Origin: Pleodorina starrii
Lineage: Eukaryota; Chlorophyta; Chlorophyceae; Chlamydomonadales; Volvocaceae
Direction: 5' to 3'
Length of the DNA stretch: 64,000 nucleotides
Assembly: GCA_030267565.1 (NCBI GenBank)
Contig: BRXU01000030.1
Coordinates: 515,001 to 579,000, forward strand
The notes under the pieces were generated by a model that made no database searches, had not been told where the DNA came from, and saw only the letters and a program-made list of their open reading frames with translations. A program made the position numbers and the translations under genes. This document shows, piece after piece, positions 1-9,513 of this stretch (its first letter is position 1; each line of letters begins with the position of its first letter).

Positions 1-381
1 GATCGCGCGCGGGGAGTTAGGTGGTGGGCGGCGCCGGCGCGGTGCGCTCTGCTTTGCATGCAGCAGGTCCCCGCCTCGCCGTCTGTCGGCTCCGCTGCTC
101 CCCTTTCCTGTGTACGTAAGGCCTTCGGCATTCGCGGACCCCCTCTCTTGCCTCGTCCGGCCCGTGCGTCCGGCGACACGTACGCTTCCCCCCCTTGCCT
201 CATTCCGGCACCTTGGCACCCTTTGCTAGGAGCGAGCGAGCGAGCGAGCGACCAGGACAGGAAGCCGAAAGTCGAATAGAGGCACCAGTTACCGGCACGT
301 ATGAGCACTGGTCGATGTACCGAAGTACCGAGGGGATGGCAGCATTGCCAAACGAAGCCGGCGCGCCACGGCCGAACAGGG
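1..381. other. Leading intergenic stretch, no gene seen
   Basis: I see no coding region I can support here. The only structure is a short GAGC-type microsatellite near 231-250. The reading frames present have no recognisable domain or codon conservation. Confidence 0.5.
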
Positions 382-437
382 CCGAACGACAGGGTTTTGG
401 CCCGGCGTAATATTATTATTATTTTTTTCCGAACGAC
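382..437 (+). mobile_element. Ultra-short 5'-truncated LINE insertion with TSD
   Basis: Positions 391-416 read AGGGTTTTGGCCCGGCGTAA followed by an ATT run, the same as the last bases before the tail of the intact LINE at 28.15 kb. The tail is (ATT)n running into T. A 9-bp direct repeat CCGAACGAC flanks it at 382-390 and 429-437, which fits a target-site duplication. Only about 20 bp of element body remains, the product of extreme 5' truncation during target-primed reverse transcription. Confidence 0.75.
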
Positions 438-463
438 CGCTCCGTTCGACGTGCATGCTAGCT

Positions 464-484
464 AGCTCCTCTGTAATTAATTAA
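464..484 (+). repeat. Terminal piece of interspersed repeat R1
   Basis: The 21-bp string GCTCCTCTGTAATTAATTAA recurs as the 3' end of the longer R1 copies near 8.49, 12.83 and 53.18 kb. Only this terminus is present here. It may be an element end or a solo fragment. Confidence 0.5.
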
Positions 485-1511
485 TAGCTAGCCTCCGCGG
501 ATGTACTGCATGTCATGTGCTGTGTGACGATGACGTCTGTGCAGAGCCTTGCTTGGGTGGCACAGTCGCGCACACCTCGTGCGTGAACGGATCCTGCCCT
601 GTATTGCTGTAAAGTTCGGCTCGCAAGGAATGTCGGTCGACGCTGCTGTTCCCATCCAGGTTCGTCCAAGCCGTTTCCATGTTTCCTTGCGTGCCGCACG
701 GCCTCGCTCCTGTGTTGGCAGCAACTATCCATTCATGCCGTACATTCCGTACATACATCGCACGCAGCCGGGAAACGTGGCCGGCCCCCGCCCCGACGCC
801 GAACCATGCATACGGTACTTTGCGTGCAAAGTTAGGGAAGCCGGCGGCCGACCCAGCTCCACTAAGGCAAGAGCCACGGATGGGCACGGAGAGCAGCGGC
901 TGCACGGGAGGGGGCGGCGCGGAGCCGGCCCTGGGTGCACCCATTTCCGCATCACAGGGGTAAGGCGCGCGTTGTCACAGTTTCCGCGGAGCCTGGATCC
1001 GTGGGGCACCCAGGACATATTTCTGCACTGCCGCAATGCCGCGCATACATATTAAGATAAATGTCGTTTATAAATTAAAGTTGTTCAATGACAGAATCTC
1101 CTTACAATAAGCGGGCACCGCGAACCATGGCTTCATGCCAGCAAGCAACTATCGTCCATTCCCGTGGAGTTCTGGTCGCAAATTGTCGTGCATAAGCATT
1201 GTTTGAATAAGTTATATTAATTGCCATTATAAGGATGCCAAATAGACCACGCATTGCCGCTACTGAGCTTGCTAGCAAGGAGCCAAGGAACCATGTCATT
1301 TCTCGTTGCCAGCAAGGAGCCATGATCCGTGGCCATAACCTTGCTCGCCGACCGCTATGTTACCTTCGGGAGTGGTTGGTTGCCACCACCACCACCACTC
1401 CCGACCGCTATGTTCGAATGCAAGGATTACAAGGGGAATCGCTATGTTCTTCGAATGTTTCGAATGTAATGTAGTGTGACACTTCGGTACGGCAGAGCGT
1501 ATAACGATTTG
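485..1511. other. Intergenic, no gene seen
   Basis: About 1 kb without a coding region I can support. Overlapping open frames exist on both strands, but none shows a domain, splice structure or repeat relationship. It ends at the TSD of the next LINE. Confidence 0.45.
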
Positions 1512-2670
1512 ACGCGTCCAAGTCCGTTCTGTTCTGTCTTATGGTTCGCAGTTGTGGGGTGTCGATTTGGTTTTAGCGTTGCTCGAGAGGGGTTTCCCGG
1601 CTAACGAGGCACCGCGTTCCTGTTATTTTGAGGTCGCTACTCGGGATCGCATGGTCAAGCTGCAAATCGCCTTTATGAAGCAGCTGGTCGGAGCTTCCGT
1701 CCCGCCCCTTCAATTGTTGTTTAGGGAACTAGGGCAGATGCCGCTGCAGATGTACTGGGCTGAATCTGTGTTTCGTTTTTGGAACAGTATGGTTGAGAAC
1801 ACTAGCAGCATATACCACAGTGTTTTTCGTCACGAGATCCGGCTGGCATTGGAATCGGATTTGCAGGGGGACGGCTGGGGAACTAAGATCATTCGGGCTC
1901 TGAACATCTTAAGGCATGACTGGCCGGAGGATGCGACGGCGGGTACCATCGACGCCAGGGTTAGACGGTACTCTACGTGCAAGCTCGACGTTGAGGCGCT
2001 GTTGGACACTCTTAGGGGGCGCATTAACGATGATTGGGCCAGTGACAGGTTGGCCGTCGACCCGTGCTCTTTCGTTACGGATGGCAGGAAGCCAGGCGTG
2101 AAAATGTGCCGTCACAAGCACTGGATGGGGCAGCCGAAGCAGTTTGAGGGTTACATTCCCCCGGCGCACCACCGTGCCCTTCTCCGTTTCCGGTTATGCG
2201 TATCAGACCTGGCGGTTAATAGCGAGAGTAATCGAGCCAGGGAGTTGCGTGTGTGCAAGGCGTGTCGCATTAATGGTGCCGTCGAGGACGAGAAGCACTT
2301 CCTGTTGGAGTGTTCTGCTCTCGTGTCAGCGCGGCAGAAGCTTTGGGACCTGGGTGTACCGGAGGGAGCGAGTGTTTGCGACGTCATGCAAATAGACGAT
2401 CAGCGCGGTCTTGCAAAGGTTGTTTATGACATGTTTTGCTTTCGGCGCGAGCGCATCGCCGTGTAGAGTCGATGGAGACTCCTTCTCAGGTCATGTTGTG
2501 CTTTTGTGACGTATCTGTCTTATGTTGTCTTTATGCCCTTTCTGCTACGGTTGATTTTTCCTTACTTTTTGTTCCTTTTGCTTGACTGAGGCGGTTCATG
2601 AGCCTTCGGGTTCGTTTGAACCGTACGAGCTCACTGAAGCTTGTAACATCATCATCATCACGCGTCCAAG
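1512..2670 (+). mobile_element. LINE family 1, copy 1 (5'-truncated, with TSD)
   Basis: An 11-bp duplication ACGCGTCCAAG flanks the element at 1512-1522 and 2660-2670. The body (1523-2659) holds the C-terminal third of a non-LTR retrotransposon ORF, a short 3' UTR, and a tail of CAT trinucleotides (2647-2659). The 5' junction shares CAAG with the corresponding LINE sequence in copy 2, so microhomology may have guided 5' joining. The 3' UTR from about 2585 (GACTGAGGCGGTTCATGAGC) is nearly the same as at 7090 in copy 2. Family 1 is distinct from the LINE at 22 kb, which has ATT tails. Confidence 0.9.
1525..2466 (+). pseudogene. LINE ORF2 C-terminal remnant with CCHC-type zinc motif
   Basis: The frame is open from the truncation point through a stop at 2464-2466. 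It begins with the conserved post-RT segment (VRSVLSYGSQLWG) that in LINEs follows the thumb, and ends with a cysteine-histidine cluster of form C-x2-C-x10-H-x4-C (CKAC...EKHFLLEC), typical of LINE C-termini and thought to bind nucleic acid. The reverse transcriptase and endonuclease are missing because of 5' truncation, so it cannot move by itself. The uninterrupted frame suggests a fairly recent insertion. The same protein segment is at 6020-6988 with strong similarity. Confidence 0.85.
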
Positions 2671-3264
2671 CGACTTCGCGACGTGATGAGCATTAAAAGT
2701 GATATGGAATTTGAATTTGTGTTGCTTGGGTGTGTTAGCGCAGCTTGTGGCTTCGTGGCCGATGAGTGATGACCGATGTTCACCGGTGGAAACACTGAAA
2801 CGCAGCTTTCATAAGGCTTCATATTCGGCTATAAATTATGTCATTTGGGGAAGCAGTATTTCTGCTGTTGGGCTGAAGACAATTGACGGAGTACCTATTC
2901 CGAGGCCGCCTGTTCTGTAACGCCTGCTGTACTTGTGCTTTCATTCTCTCCCAAAAAGGGTGAAAAGGGGGGGACATGCATTACGGGCGCCAGGGGCTAA
3001 GTACCTTCGCCGGCCATACATACAGCAGCTACGACTTTCAGTGAGCCCCGCCCAACGCCCGCGCAGTAAGCGTCTGGGCTCGGGGCTCTAGCTACGGAAT
3101 TCCGGGATCGCCGCAGCCCCGTCTTGCAATTGTAAAGGGATGACGTGTATATTAGACGTGACTCTCTGTCTACAAGTGATGACAAATCTGCAAGTGATGT
3201 ATGACGAACTCGCATTCTAAACTCGGACGTGTACGTCGGTGCAGATCGCAAGTTTTGTGAGGGG
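2671..3264. other. Intergenic between two LINE insertions
   Basis: Nearly 600 bp of sequence without a gene I can support. It separates the TSD of LINE copy 1 from the left TSD of copy 2. Confidence 0.45.
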
Positions 3265-3302
3265 CAGACAGTTCCACACACTGTACCTCGTCAGATGCCC
3301 CC

Positions 3303-4960
3303 AGGGGCATGAACAGTGTGTGGCTGCGACTCCAGGGGGACGCGCTGGATCTCGATGGAAACGGGCTGGTTATTGGCGCCGGGTATGCCGCACCTCTTGG
3401 GTCCCGAGTCTACACGTCGGGTGGGCGCAGTTCGCAGGATAGGGTAACGATGGATAGGGTACGCTCACTGGTGCGCCGGTTCCAACAGCCGGGCGATCGA
3501 CGAGGTGCTACTGTTGGGCGACCTCAACTCCAGAGTCGCCGAACTTCGCGAGCTCCCAGACGCCGACGGCGATGTAGAGTTGGCCGACTTCACCCAAGCG
3601 GAGCTAGGGCAAGCCAACCTTCTGCGTGCCATTCCCCCTCGTCGGTCTGAGGACAACACCGATAATGCTTTTGGGCGGGCTTTGGTGAGTCTTTGTCAGG
3701 AACTGGAATTAGTCGTTTTGAACGGTCGCGTGAACGGTGATTCTCGAGGGGCGTGTATGTACGTTCTGGAGCCCGGCTGGGCAGGGTACGTAGTAGCATG
3801 ATTGACCTATTTGTTGCGTCTCCGGCTCTTTTCTTTCGAGCGGATCATCTTCATGTCTTGAACATTCCCGTCGTGCTAACAGGGGAGAAGGTGGGCAGTC
3901 TCTTGAGTGATCACTGCCCTGTGTCGCTTGAGTTGCGGGTTTTGAGGCAGGGCTCCCCCTCGGCGGGTAGAGGCAGCATCAGGGCACGCTTCGACGTGCA
4001 GCGCAAATCCCGGTATGCGACCTTATTCGCCGTTGATGACGATACCTCCGTTCGGCGCATTGCGGAAGCTGTGAACAAGCTTGGCGCTGACATGGATGGT
4101 ACAAGGGTCGTTGATGTTATCACGAAGGCATGCTCGGCAGCGGTGGAGAAGGCGTTCGGGGGGCGTCGTCGCAGTAGGGCCTCGCGGGTCAGAGAAGATA
4201 GGGATGCACCATGGTGGACCGATGAATGCGCCACCGCCCGTAGTGCGATGCTACAGCACAAGGCATACATGAGGGCAAACGGACTCCTTGCTGACGAGCA
4301 AGCTCGGCAGGTTTTCACCACGCTTCGCTCTCGCTACCAGAGGCTTAGAAAGGATGCCCGCGCCGCATTTCGCGTTTCCCACTCCACGGCGTTCCTGGAG
4401 GAATGCAAGGGCGACCCCCGCCGGCGACGGCTCAACCAGGGCGTGAAATCCGACTGTCCCATGATGTCAATAGTTGGCGCGAGTATTTTGACGCGCTGTA
4501 CAACGACGAGGTGAATCCTTTCAATGCGGTGAGGGCGGATTATATTTTGACCCTTATCAACGGGCGGCCCCTTGAAGCATCGCGCGATTGGGCAGGTCAT
4601 CATGAGAGTGTTGCCCGTAATCAGCGGGTTGTTGCGGCGGCGTCGCTGAATGCTCCGTTTACTCTGGCAGAGGTCATCGCGGCGCTCAAAGCGTTAGGCA
4701 ACCATAAATCACCCGGCCTTGAGCAGGCCCCCGCGGAGTGTTACAAGTACGCCACTCGTGCGTAGGGTAGAGGGCAAGGAGGAGTTAGTTCTCGCCCCGT
4801 ATCTTTTGCGCCTCTTGGAACATATCCGATCTACTGGAGACTATCCCAAGCAGTTGGAGGTATCAGTCGTCACTCCCCTTCACAACAAGGGGTTGGTGTC
4901 GGCTTCCTTGAAGCCGGAAAAAGGGCGGGGCCCCGTTCAATCCGTACGGGTTAAGTTGAG
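3303..4960 (+). pseudogene. LINE AP-endonuclease and N-terminal reverse transcriptase remnant
   Basis: The AP-like endonuclease is recognised by LLLGDLNSRV at about 3508-3537 and the terminal motif LLSDHCPVSLEL at about 3898-3935; these fold families nick target DNA to prime reverse transcription. The linker contains WWTDECATARSAM, usual between the two enzymes in LINE ORF2. Reverse transcriptase then starts (FTLAEVIAALKALGNHKSPG near 4660-4715, then VVTPLHNKG near 4869-4895) and breaks off before the catalytic palm. The frame shifts near 3490, 3770, 4440 and 4755. The amino part of the endonuclease is missing by 5' truncation. Confidence 0.8.
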
Positions 4961-5811
4961 TGCTAGGGCGGCGAGGGCGTGAAGTGTGAGAGTGTCGACA
5001 TTCCTGCTGATAGACAGCCAGAGCTTTATACCCGAAATGCCTGCGGCTTCAGCAATCCGCCCCATGTTTAGCATCGCGCGCCGTCTCGGCACTGTGCAAC
5101 TCTTCCGGCCAGCGCATTGGCTGAAGTTACTTGACAGTAGACATGGAGTGTATCATTTACACATCACGCAGGCTGACTTGCCAATAGAAGGACAGCGGAA
5201 CTGTTTGCGAGGGTCGCGACGACGTGCAGTTGCCGACGAGAGTGCACAGGCTTCGCTACTGAGGTATTCGCCGTAGAGGAGGCTTGCCTGCTTCAACATT
5301 AGGACAGGGAATGTAGAAGTCCATCCCCTAGGTTGCCGACTGGACTTGTTGGGCGGCCCGCAGAAGACCGCTGCATCATGCGTGCATTTTGCGGCTTGGC
5401 GTCCAACAACCAGCAGTTTGCCCCTCATGGTTTGCTCCTTACAACCTTTGTAACAGTATTATGCGTCAAGTCGGTCGGACCGGCAAGCAGAGCTGATGTG
5501 GTGTGGTCGCGGGAAGAATGTTCGCAATGCAAACATAGTTGGGTTGCCGAAATGAAGATTCATTTCACGCCGTCATGTCAGAATTCCAGTTCGAGAAACG
5601 ATGAATCTTCTGGAATTAATGATAGGCCGAGAGGCGTTGGTTTGACCTCGGCCTCGGTCCATGGAGACTGCCAAACTGGTTTTTACTCATACGATGTTGG
5701 AATCCTATAATAAATTTACCATGCAATAAAGAATGTAATCTTTTACTTACACAGTGTTTCCGTTGACCGAAATTAGGACACCACAGTTCACAGTTCACAG
5801 GCACGGACATG
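4961..5811. other. Foreign segment replacing the RT palm inside LINE copy 2
   Basis: This block sits where the catalytic core of the reverse transcriptase should be, yet translates in no frame to RT motifs. It looks more AT-rich than the LINE around it. Near its left end, 4932-4943, is GGGCGGGGCCCC; near its right, 5858-5869, the inverted form GGGGCCCCGCCC lies in a hairpin repeat. I see no clear TSD, so insertion with deletion or a gene-conversion patch are both possible. No product is recognised. Confidence 0.5.
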
Positions 5812-5872
5812 GGCAATCCTACAGGACGGGCCCCCCCTGGGCGCTTCGCGCTGGGGCCCCGCCCAAAAACAC
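5812..5872 (+). repeat. GC-rich palindromic element, copy 1
   Basis: The segment contains GGGCGCTTCGCGCTGGGGCC and CCGCCCAAAA, and folds as an imperfect hairpin. The same sequence occurs inverted at 54716-54783, including the outer GGCAATCC and the CGCCCAAAA end. The two sites otherwise share nothing, so this looks like a short mobile or recombinogenic hairpin. Confidence 0.6.
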
Positions 5873-6988
5873 GCGCACGCTATCTCGGGCTGCTTTTTGG
5901 CCCTAACAGTGCCTTCGCTTCCTGCACGGATGAGCTTTATGCTGCGGGCCGGAGTGCCATGTTTGCCCTGCTCAGTAAATTGCGGCGGCAAGGGCTTCTG
6001 TTGCCTGCCATCGGTATGAAATGTTTCAACGCGCAAGTCCGTTCCGTGTTGTCGTACGGTTCGCAGCTGTGGGGTGCCGACTTGTTTTTAGCCTTGCTAG
6101 AGAGGGGTTTCCCGGCCAATGAAGCTCCACGATCCTGCTATTTCGAAGCGGCTATCCGAGACCGCCGTATGGTCAAGCTTCAGATTTCATTTATGAAGCA
6201 ATTGGTCGGAGCCGCCGTTCCACCTCTTCAGTTGTTGTTTAGGGAGCTAGGTCAGATGCCCTTGCAGTTACACTGGGCCGAGTCTGTTTTTCGCTTTTGG
6301 ATTAGTATGGTACGTAGAGGTCACTAGCACCGTGTACCACAGTGCCTTTCGCCACGAGATTCGGTTGGCTTTAGAAACGAATTTGCAGGGTGACGGTTGG
6401 GGCTCCAAGGTCATCCGGGTTCTGAATTATTTAGGGCATGTCTGGGCCGAGGACGCGGCGGCAGGTAATATCGATACTAGGGTCAGGCGGTACGCGGCTA
6501 GCAGGCTTGACGTCGAGGCGCTGATGGGCACCCTCAGGGGTCGCGTCAACGACGACTGGGGTAGCGATAGGTTAGCCGTGGACCCGTGCGCTTTCGTTAC
6601 AGACGCCAGAAAGCCCGGTGTTAAGATGTGTCGCCATAAGCATTGGATGGGGCTGCCGAAGCAATTTGAGGGTTATATCCCCCCGGCACACCATCGTTCC
6701 TTACTTCGTTTTCGGTTGTGCGTTTCTGATTTGGCGGTTAACAGTGAGAGCAATCGGTCTAGAGAGCTACGTGTATGCAAAGCGTGTCGTTCTGATGGCG
6801 CTATCGAAGACGAGAAGCATTTTCTGTGGGAGTGTCCTGCTCTTGTGTCGGCGCGGCAGAAGATTTGGGATTTAGGTGTACCCACTACTGCGAGTGTTCA
6901 CGATGTCATGCAAGTTGATGACCAGCGTGGTCTTGCAAAAGCTATTTACGAGATGTTTGCTTTGCGGCGTGAGCGTATCGCTTCCTAA
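5873..6988 (+). pseudogene. LINE ORF2 C-terminal half, frameshifted
   Basis: The text resumes at the RT thumb boundary (YLGLLFGPNSAFASC, then SVLSYGSQLWGAD), followed by the linker and the C-x2-C-x10-H-x4-C motif (CKAC...EKHFLWEC), with a stop at about 6986-6988. One frameshift interrupts it near 6315-6330. It is the same protein region as 1525-2466 in copy 1, aligned over its full length with many synonymous and some amino-acid differences. No catalytic reverse transcriptase residues survive in this copy. Confidence 0.85.
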
Positions 6989-7219
6989 GAGTTTGTTTGT
7001 GTGCGAACACATCCAGTCTACTTCATCCACTGCATCACAATCGTTTCGAATCGTTCTTTGTCTTTTGGGTTTTCTTTATCTCTTATGCGCGACTGAGGCG
7101 GTTCATGAGCCTCCGGGTTCGTTTGAGCCGTACGAGCTCATTGAAGCTTGTAACATCCATCCATCCATCCAGACAGTTCCGTTAAGGCTCCAACGTGCGG
7201 TATACGTGGCGTGTTTCGT

Positions 7220-7291
7220 GGGAAAGACTCTGGGAAAGACTCTGGGAAAGACTCTGGGAAAGACTTTGGGAAAGACTCTGGGAAAGACTTT
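7220..7291 (+). repeat. 12-bp tandem repeat, six units
   Basis: GGGAAAGACTCT is repeated six times head to tail, with two units ending in TTT. It lies 40 bp downstream of the LINE copy 2 TSD. The unit length keeps any reading frame open, which explains the repetitive open frames here; I do not regard them as genes. Confidence 0.9.
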
Positions 7292-7525
7292 CCTCCGTAA
7301 AGGTTTCGAACTCCGCGCGTAAAATGCAGTTTGGACGCCGTAAACTTCATCTTTACGGGGTTCTAAGCAGCGAGCATATTCACACAACCTGCTTCCGCAA
7401 GTATTTGATACAGATCAATATAGTTGATACCAGTTGATACAGATCAATATAGAATATGATCAGGATTACGTACGAGTAATATCTGATGTAGCGCAGGGAC
7501 AATCCTTCGTTTTCTGTGTTCTTAA

Positions 7526-7970
7526 TAATTAAGGGCAATCCCCTAGGAAGTGCCTGAGAGTTAGGGCACTGAATTGAGGTCACCAGTTCGATCCCGGCCT
7601 TCGCAGTGGGCTGGGTGACCGATGGGGGCCCTGGTGTGGGAACGAACAGCAGGTGATCGCATGGCTCTTTAGCCATGTGCCTGTCCCCTGCACTGGTAAA
7701 ACTCATCACGGTTGAATGTTCAAACAATGATGTGTCTGGCACATCTGGGAAGAATGCGTGCGGGTACCCAGATGTGATCTGAGTGAGACGGAGCCCAGAC
7801 ACGGAGTGGGTGGGAGAAGCAACCCATCTTAGTCAAAAAGGCGGTCACCGCGGTAATGGGCTGTACCCGCCGATGAGGCATCAGTCTGTTCCCTTAACCC
7901 ACGCAAGGGCTTACGGTCCAGCGTAATACTTTCTTTCTTTCTTTCTTTCTTTCTTTCTAATTAAGGGCAA
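7526..7970 (+). mobile_element. tRNA-like SINE with perfect 13-bp TSD
   Basis: TAATTAAGGGCAA occurs at 7526-7538 and again at 7958-7970. Between them is a 419-bp element. Near its 5' end, at about 7590-7602, AGTTCGATCCCGG matches the B box of the internal RNA polymerase III promoter, with an A-box-like GCCTGAGAGTTAGG about 35 bp upstream. There is no protein-coding content. The 3' end reads CACGCAAGGGCTTACGG then TCCAGCGTAATA and a (TTTC)n tail. That end matches the 3' end of the LINE at 28.13-28.17 kb, implying mobilisation by that LINE. The perfect TSD suggests recent insertion. Confidence 0.9.
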
Positions 7971-8164
7971 AAGGATAGGGTAAAAGGCAGTTACACAATT
8001 AAACCCCCCACCTCTCCACCCCAACCTCTACAAACCCGGAGGTGCAGCCTTCGCACACACAACGGAGTACAGCTGCTGCTGACAAAAACCCCACCAGCTA
8101 GGTGATTATTGTCCAAGCATGCATGGCGGTATGAGAGTCCCGTACATACGCGGGCCTGTGCCCG
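7971..8164. other. Short unassigned stretch
   Basis: No gene or repeat is recognised between the SINE and the inverted-repeat unit that follows. Confidence 0.4.
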
Positions 8165-8837
8165 TATGACCAGAGGGTACTCACTGGGGTCGATTTCGGG
8201 TAGTTGCAGGATACGTGTGCTCGTCTTTAGGCCGGTCCCAGAGCGGGGGAGGTTTTGCCTTGACTCCGATTCCCTCTTGCCTCCCCATTCGCTAGCCTGG
8301 GTACCGTTTCGTTTCAGGGAATCGGAATTGGCACACGTAGTCGAAGACATTTATCTCCCAGAGTGGGTTCCCTTCCCAATGAGGCGAATTCGTTCGCCCG
8401 TGAATTGGTTAGTGGCCTGGTCTAGATGTTCTATTGAACATTAGACCCACAGAGTCGTGCGATCGCACTATGTAGCTGTTATCCAGCTCCTCTGTAATTA
8501 ATTAATCCTATACACGGGCCGTGTCACGGCGACATGTAACCGAAAAACTATTTTGCGTAACCGTTTGGTACTAACGAGTATCTGTTTCGGGGCATTAAGA
8601 ATCGGATACTTGCAGCAGTTATTCCGAAAGCGGGTGAGGGCAATCCTATGGCCGGTCGGGCCGGTCGGAAGAATCCTAGACGACTCGGTCGCGGGTAACC
8701 GTTGAATGCCACGAGCTACCCGTTACTAAACAAGAAGAATTTTATCTTCAAATTGATTTATTGATTAAGTCAGTACTAAGTAACCCGTGACACCACCCCT
8801 CCAGGAATCCGACCCCCGTGAGTACCCTCTGGTATGA
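8165..8837. repeat. Segment bounded by about 28-bp inverted repeats
   Basis: The left arm 8165-8192 (TATGACCAGAGGGTACTCAC and on) is matched by its reverse complement at 8810-8837 with two or three mismatches. The interior includes repeat R1. The arms could be terminal inverted repeats of a non-autonomous DNA element of about 670 bp, but I found no clear target duplication outside them. Confidence 0.45.
8201..8506 (+). repeat. Interspersed repeat R1, copy 1
   Basis: About 305 bp from TAGTTGCAGGATACGTGTGC to CTCCTCTGTAATTAATTAAT. A near-identical copy is at 52891-53195 and the last third recurs at 12722-12845. It has no convincing coding content. Copies lie on both sides of pherophorin A and downstream of pherophorin B, so R1 may have helped to spread or misalign that duplication. 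Confidence 0.8.
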
Positions 8838-8992
8838 CAGACTCGCGACGACCCTAAATCTGTCCTGAGTTCGGCGATTGGTCGTCCAGCTTCCACCCGT
8901 ACATCTGCCGTCTTCAGCATGTTAAAAGCTTCATTGATGCTGCCGGGCTTGCCGTAGTCGGTTGCCTTGGATCTCACTTCCGGGCCTGCCAC
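8765..8992 (-). CDS. Possible unrecognised coding fragment
   Basis: The minus frame reads as a plausible soluble protein stretch (for example SINEAFNMLKTADVRVEAGR) through about 8860, and then runs into the right arm of the inverted repeat. I know of no family for it, and no flanking exon or start is evident. It may be a gene relic or chance. Confidence 0.15.
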   Translation of the reverse strand: MAGPEVRSKATDYGKPGSINEAFNMLKTADVRVEAGRPIAELRTDLGSSRVCHTRGYSRGSDSWRGGVTGYLVLT

Positions 8993-9429
8993 TTCCGGGA
9001 GCCGCGGGGGGTGCTCACCCTGCGTGCGCTCACCTGAGTGCTAAATTACCAATTAAAAATCTGAACCAAAAGAGGTTTATGTCCCCGGGAACGGCTGTCC
9101 TAACAATCGCGACGCACCGTTTGCGCGCTTCTGGCGCACCAAAACTGGCACGCTTACGCTCGGTTTTTAAGGGAGTTTCCCGCAAAAAGGGATTCCCGCC
9201 CGTAGTAAGGGAAGTGTGCTGAATCGCATGAATCGCATGAATCGCATGCTGTATTCCCTACAGATATCCCGCAGAGCCATTAGCAACAAAAGTTGGCATG
9301 TGTGCGTGGTGCTGTGCTGGCATAGCTGTCCGTCATACTTGAAAGCAGCAGTACGGGCGGGGTTTCTGGACCAGTCTGGACAGCTCCTGAAAGCCTGCTG
9401 ATGAGAAGCTTGCTTACTTCATGTCGACT
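8993..9429. other. Region upstream of pherophorin A
   Basis: No gene recognised. It contains a triple 9-bp repeat (GAATCGCAT) at 9221-9248. The inverse of GGGACATAAACCTCTTTTGG at 17.13 kb lies near 9070. Confidence 0.4.
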
Positions 9430-9513
9430 TGTTCATTTCGCACGGGAGTTGAACGCAAAGTAGTATACCATCACTGACGTGCCAAACCTACGACAAGTCG
9501 CCGTTCCAGCGGC

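Larger units (their letters stand above)
3265..7180 (+). mobile_element. LINE family 1, copy 2 (longer, decayed, with TSD)
   Basis: An 11-bp duplication CAGACAGTTCC lies at 3265-3275 and 7170-7180, so everything between entered as one insertion or was later inserted into it. In order: part of an AP-type endonuclease, a linker, the start of the reverse transcriptase, about 0.85 kb of foreign-looking sequence, then the post-RT segment, zinc motif, 3' UTR and a CATC tetranucleotide tail (about 7154-7169). Copy 1 of the same family ends in a CAT trinucleotide tail, so the tail unit is not fixed within the family. Several frameshifts make it inactive. Confidence 0.88.

Noticed and set aside
7560..7620. 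Possible tRNA gene
   Set aside because: It has a B box, but no cloverleaf can be closed, and the unit has a TSD and LINE-like 3' end, so it is a SINE head.
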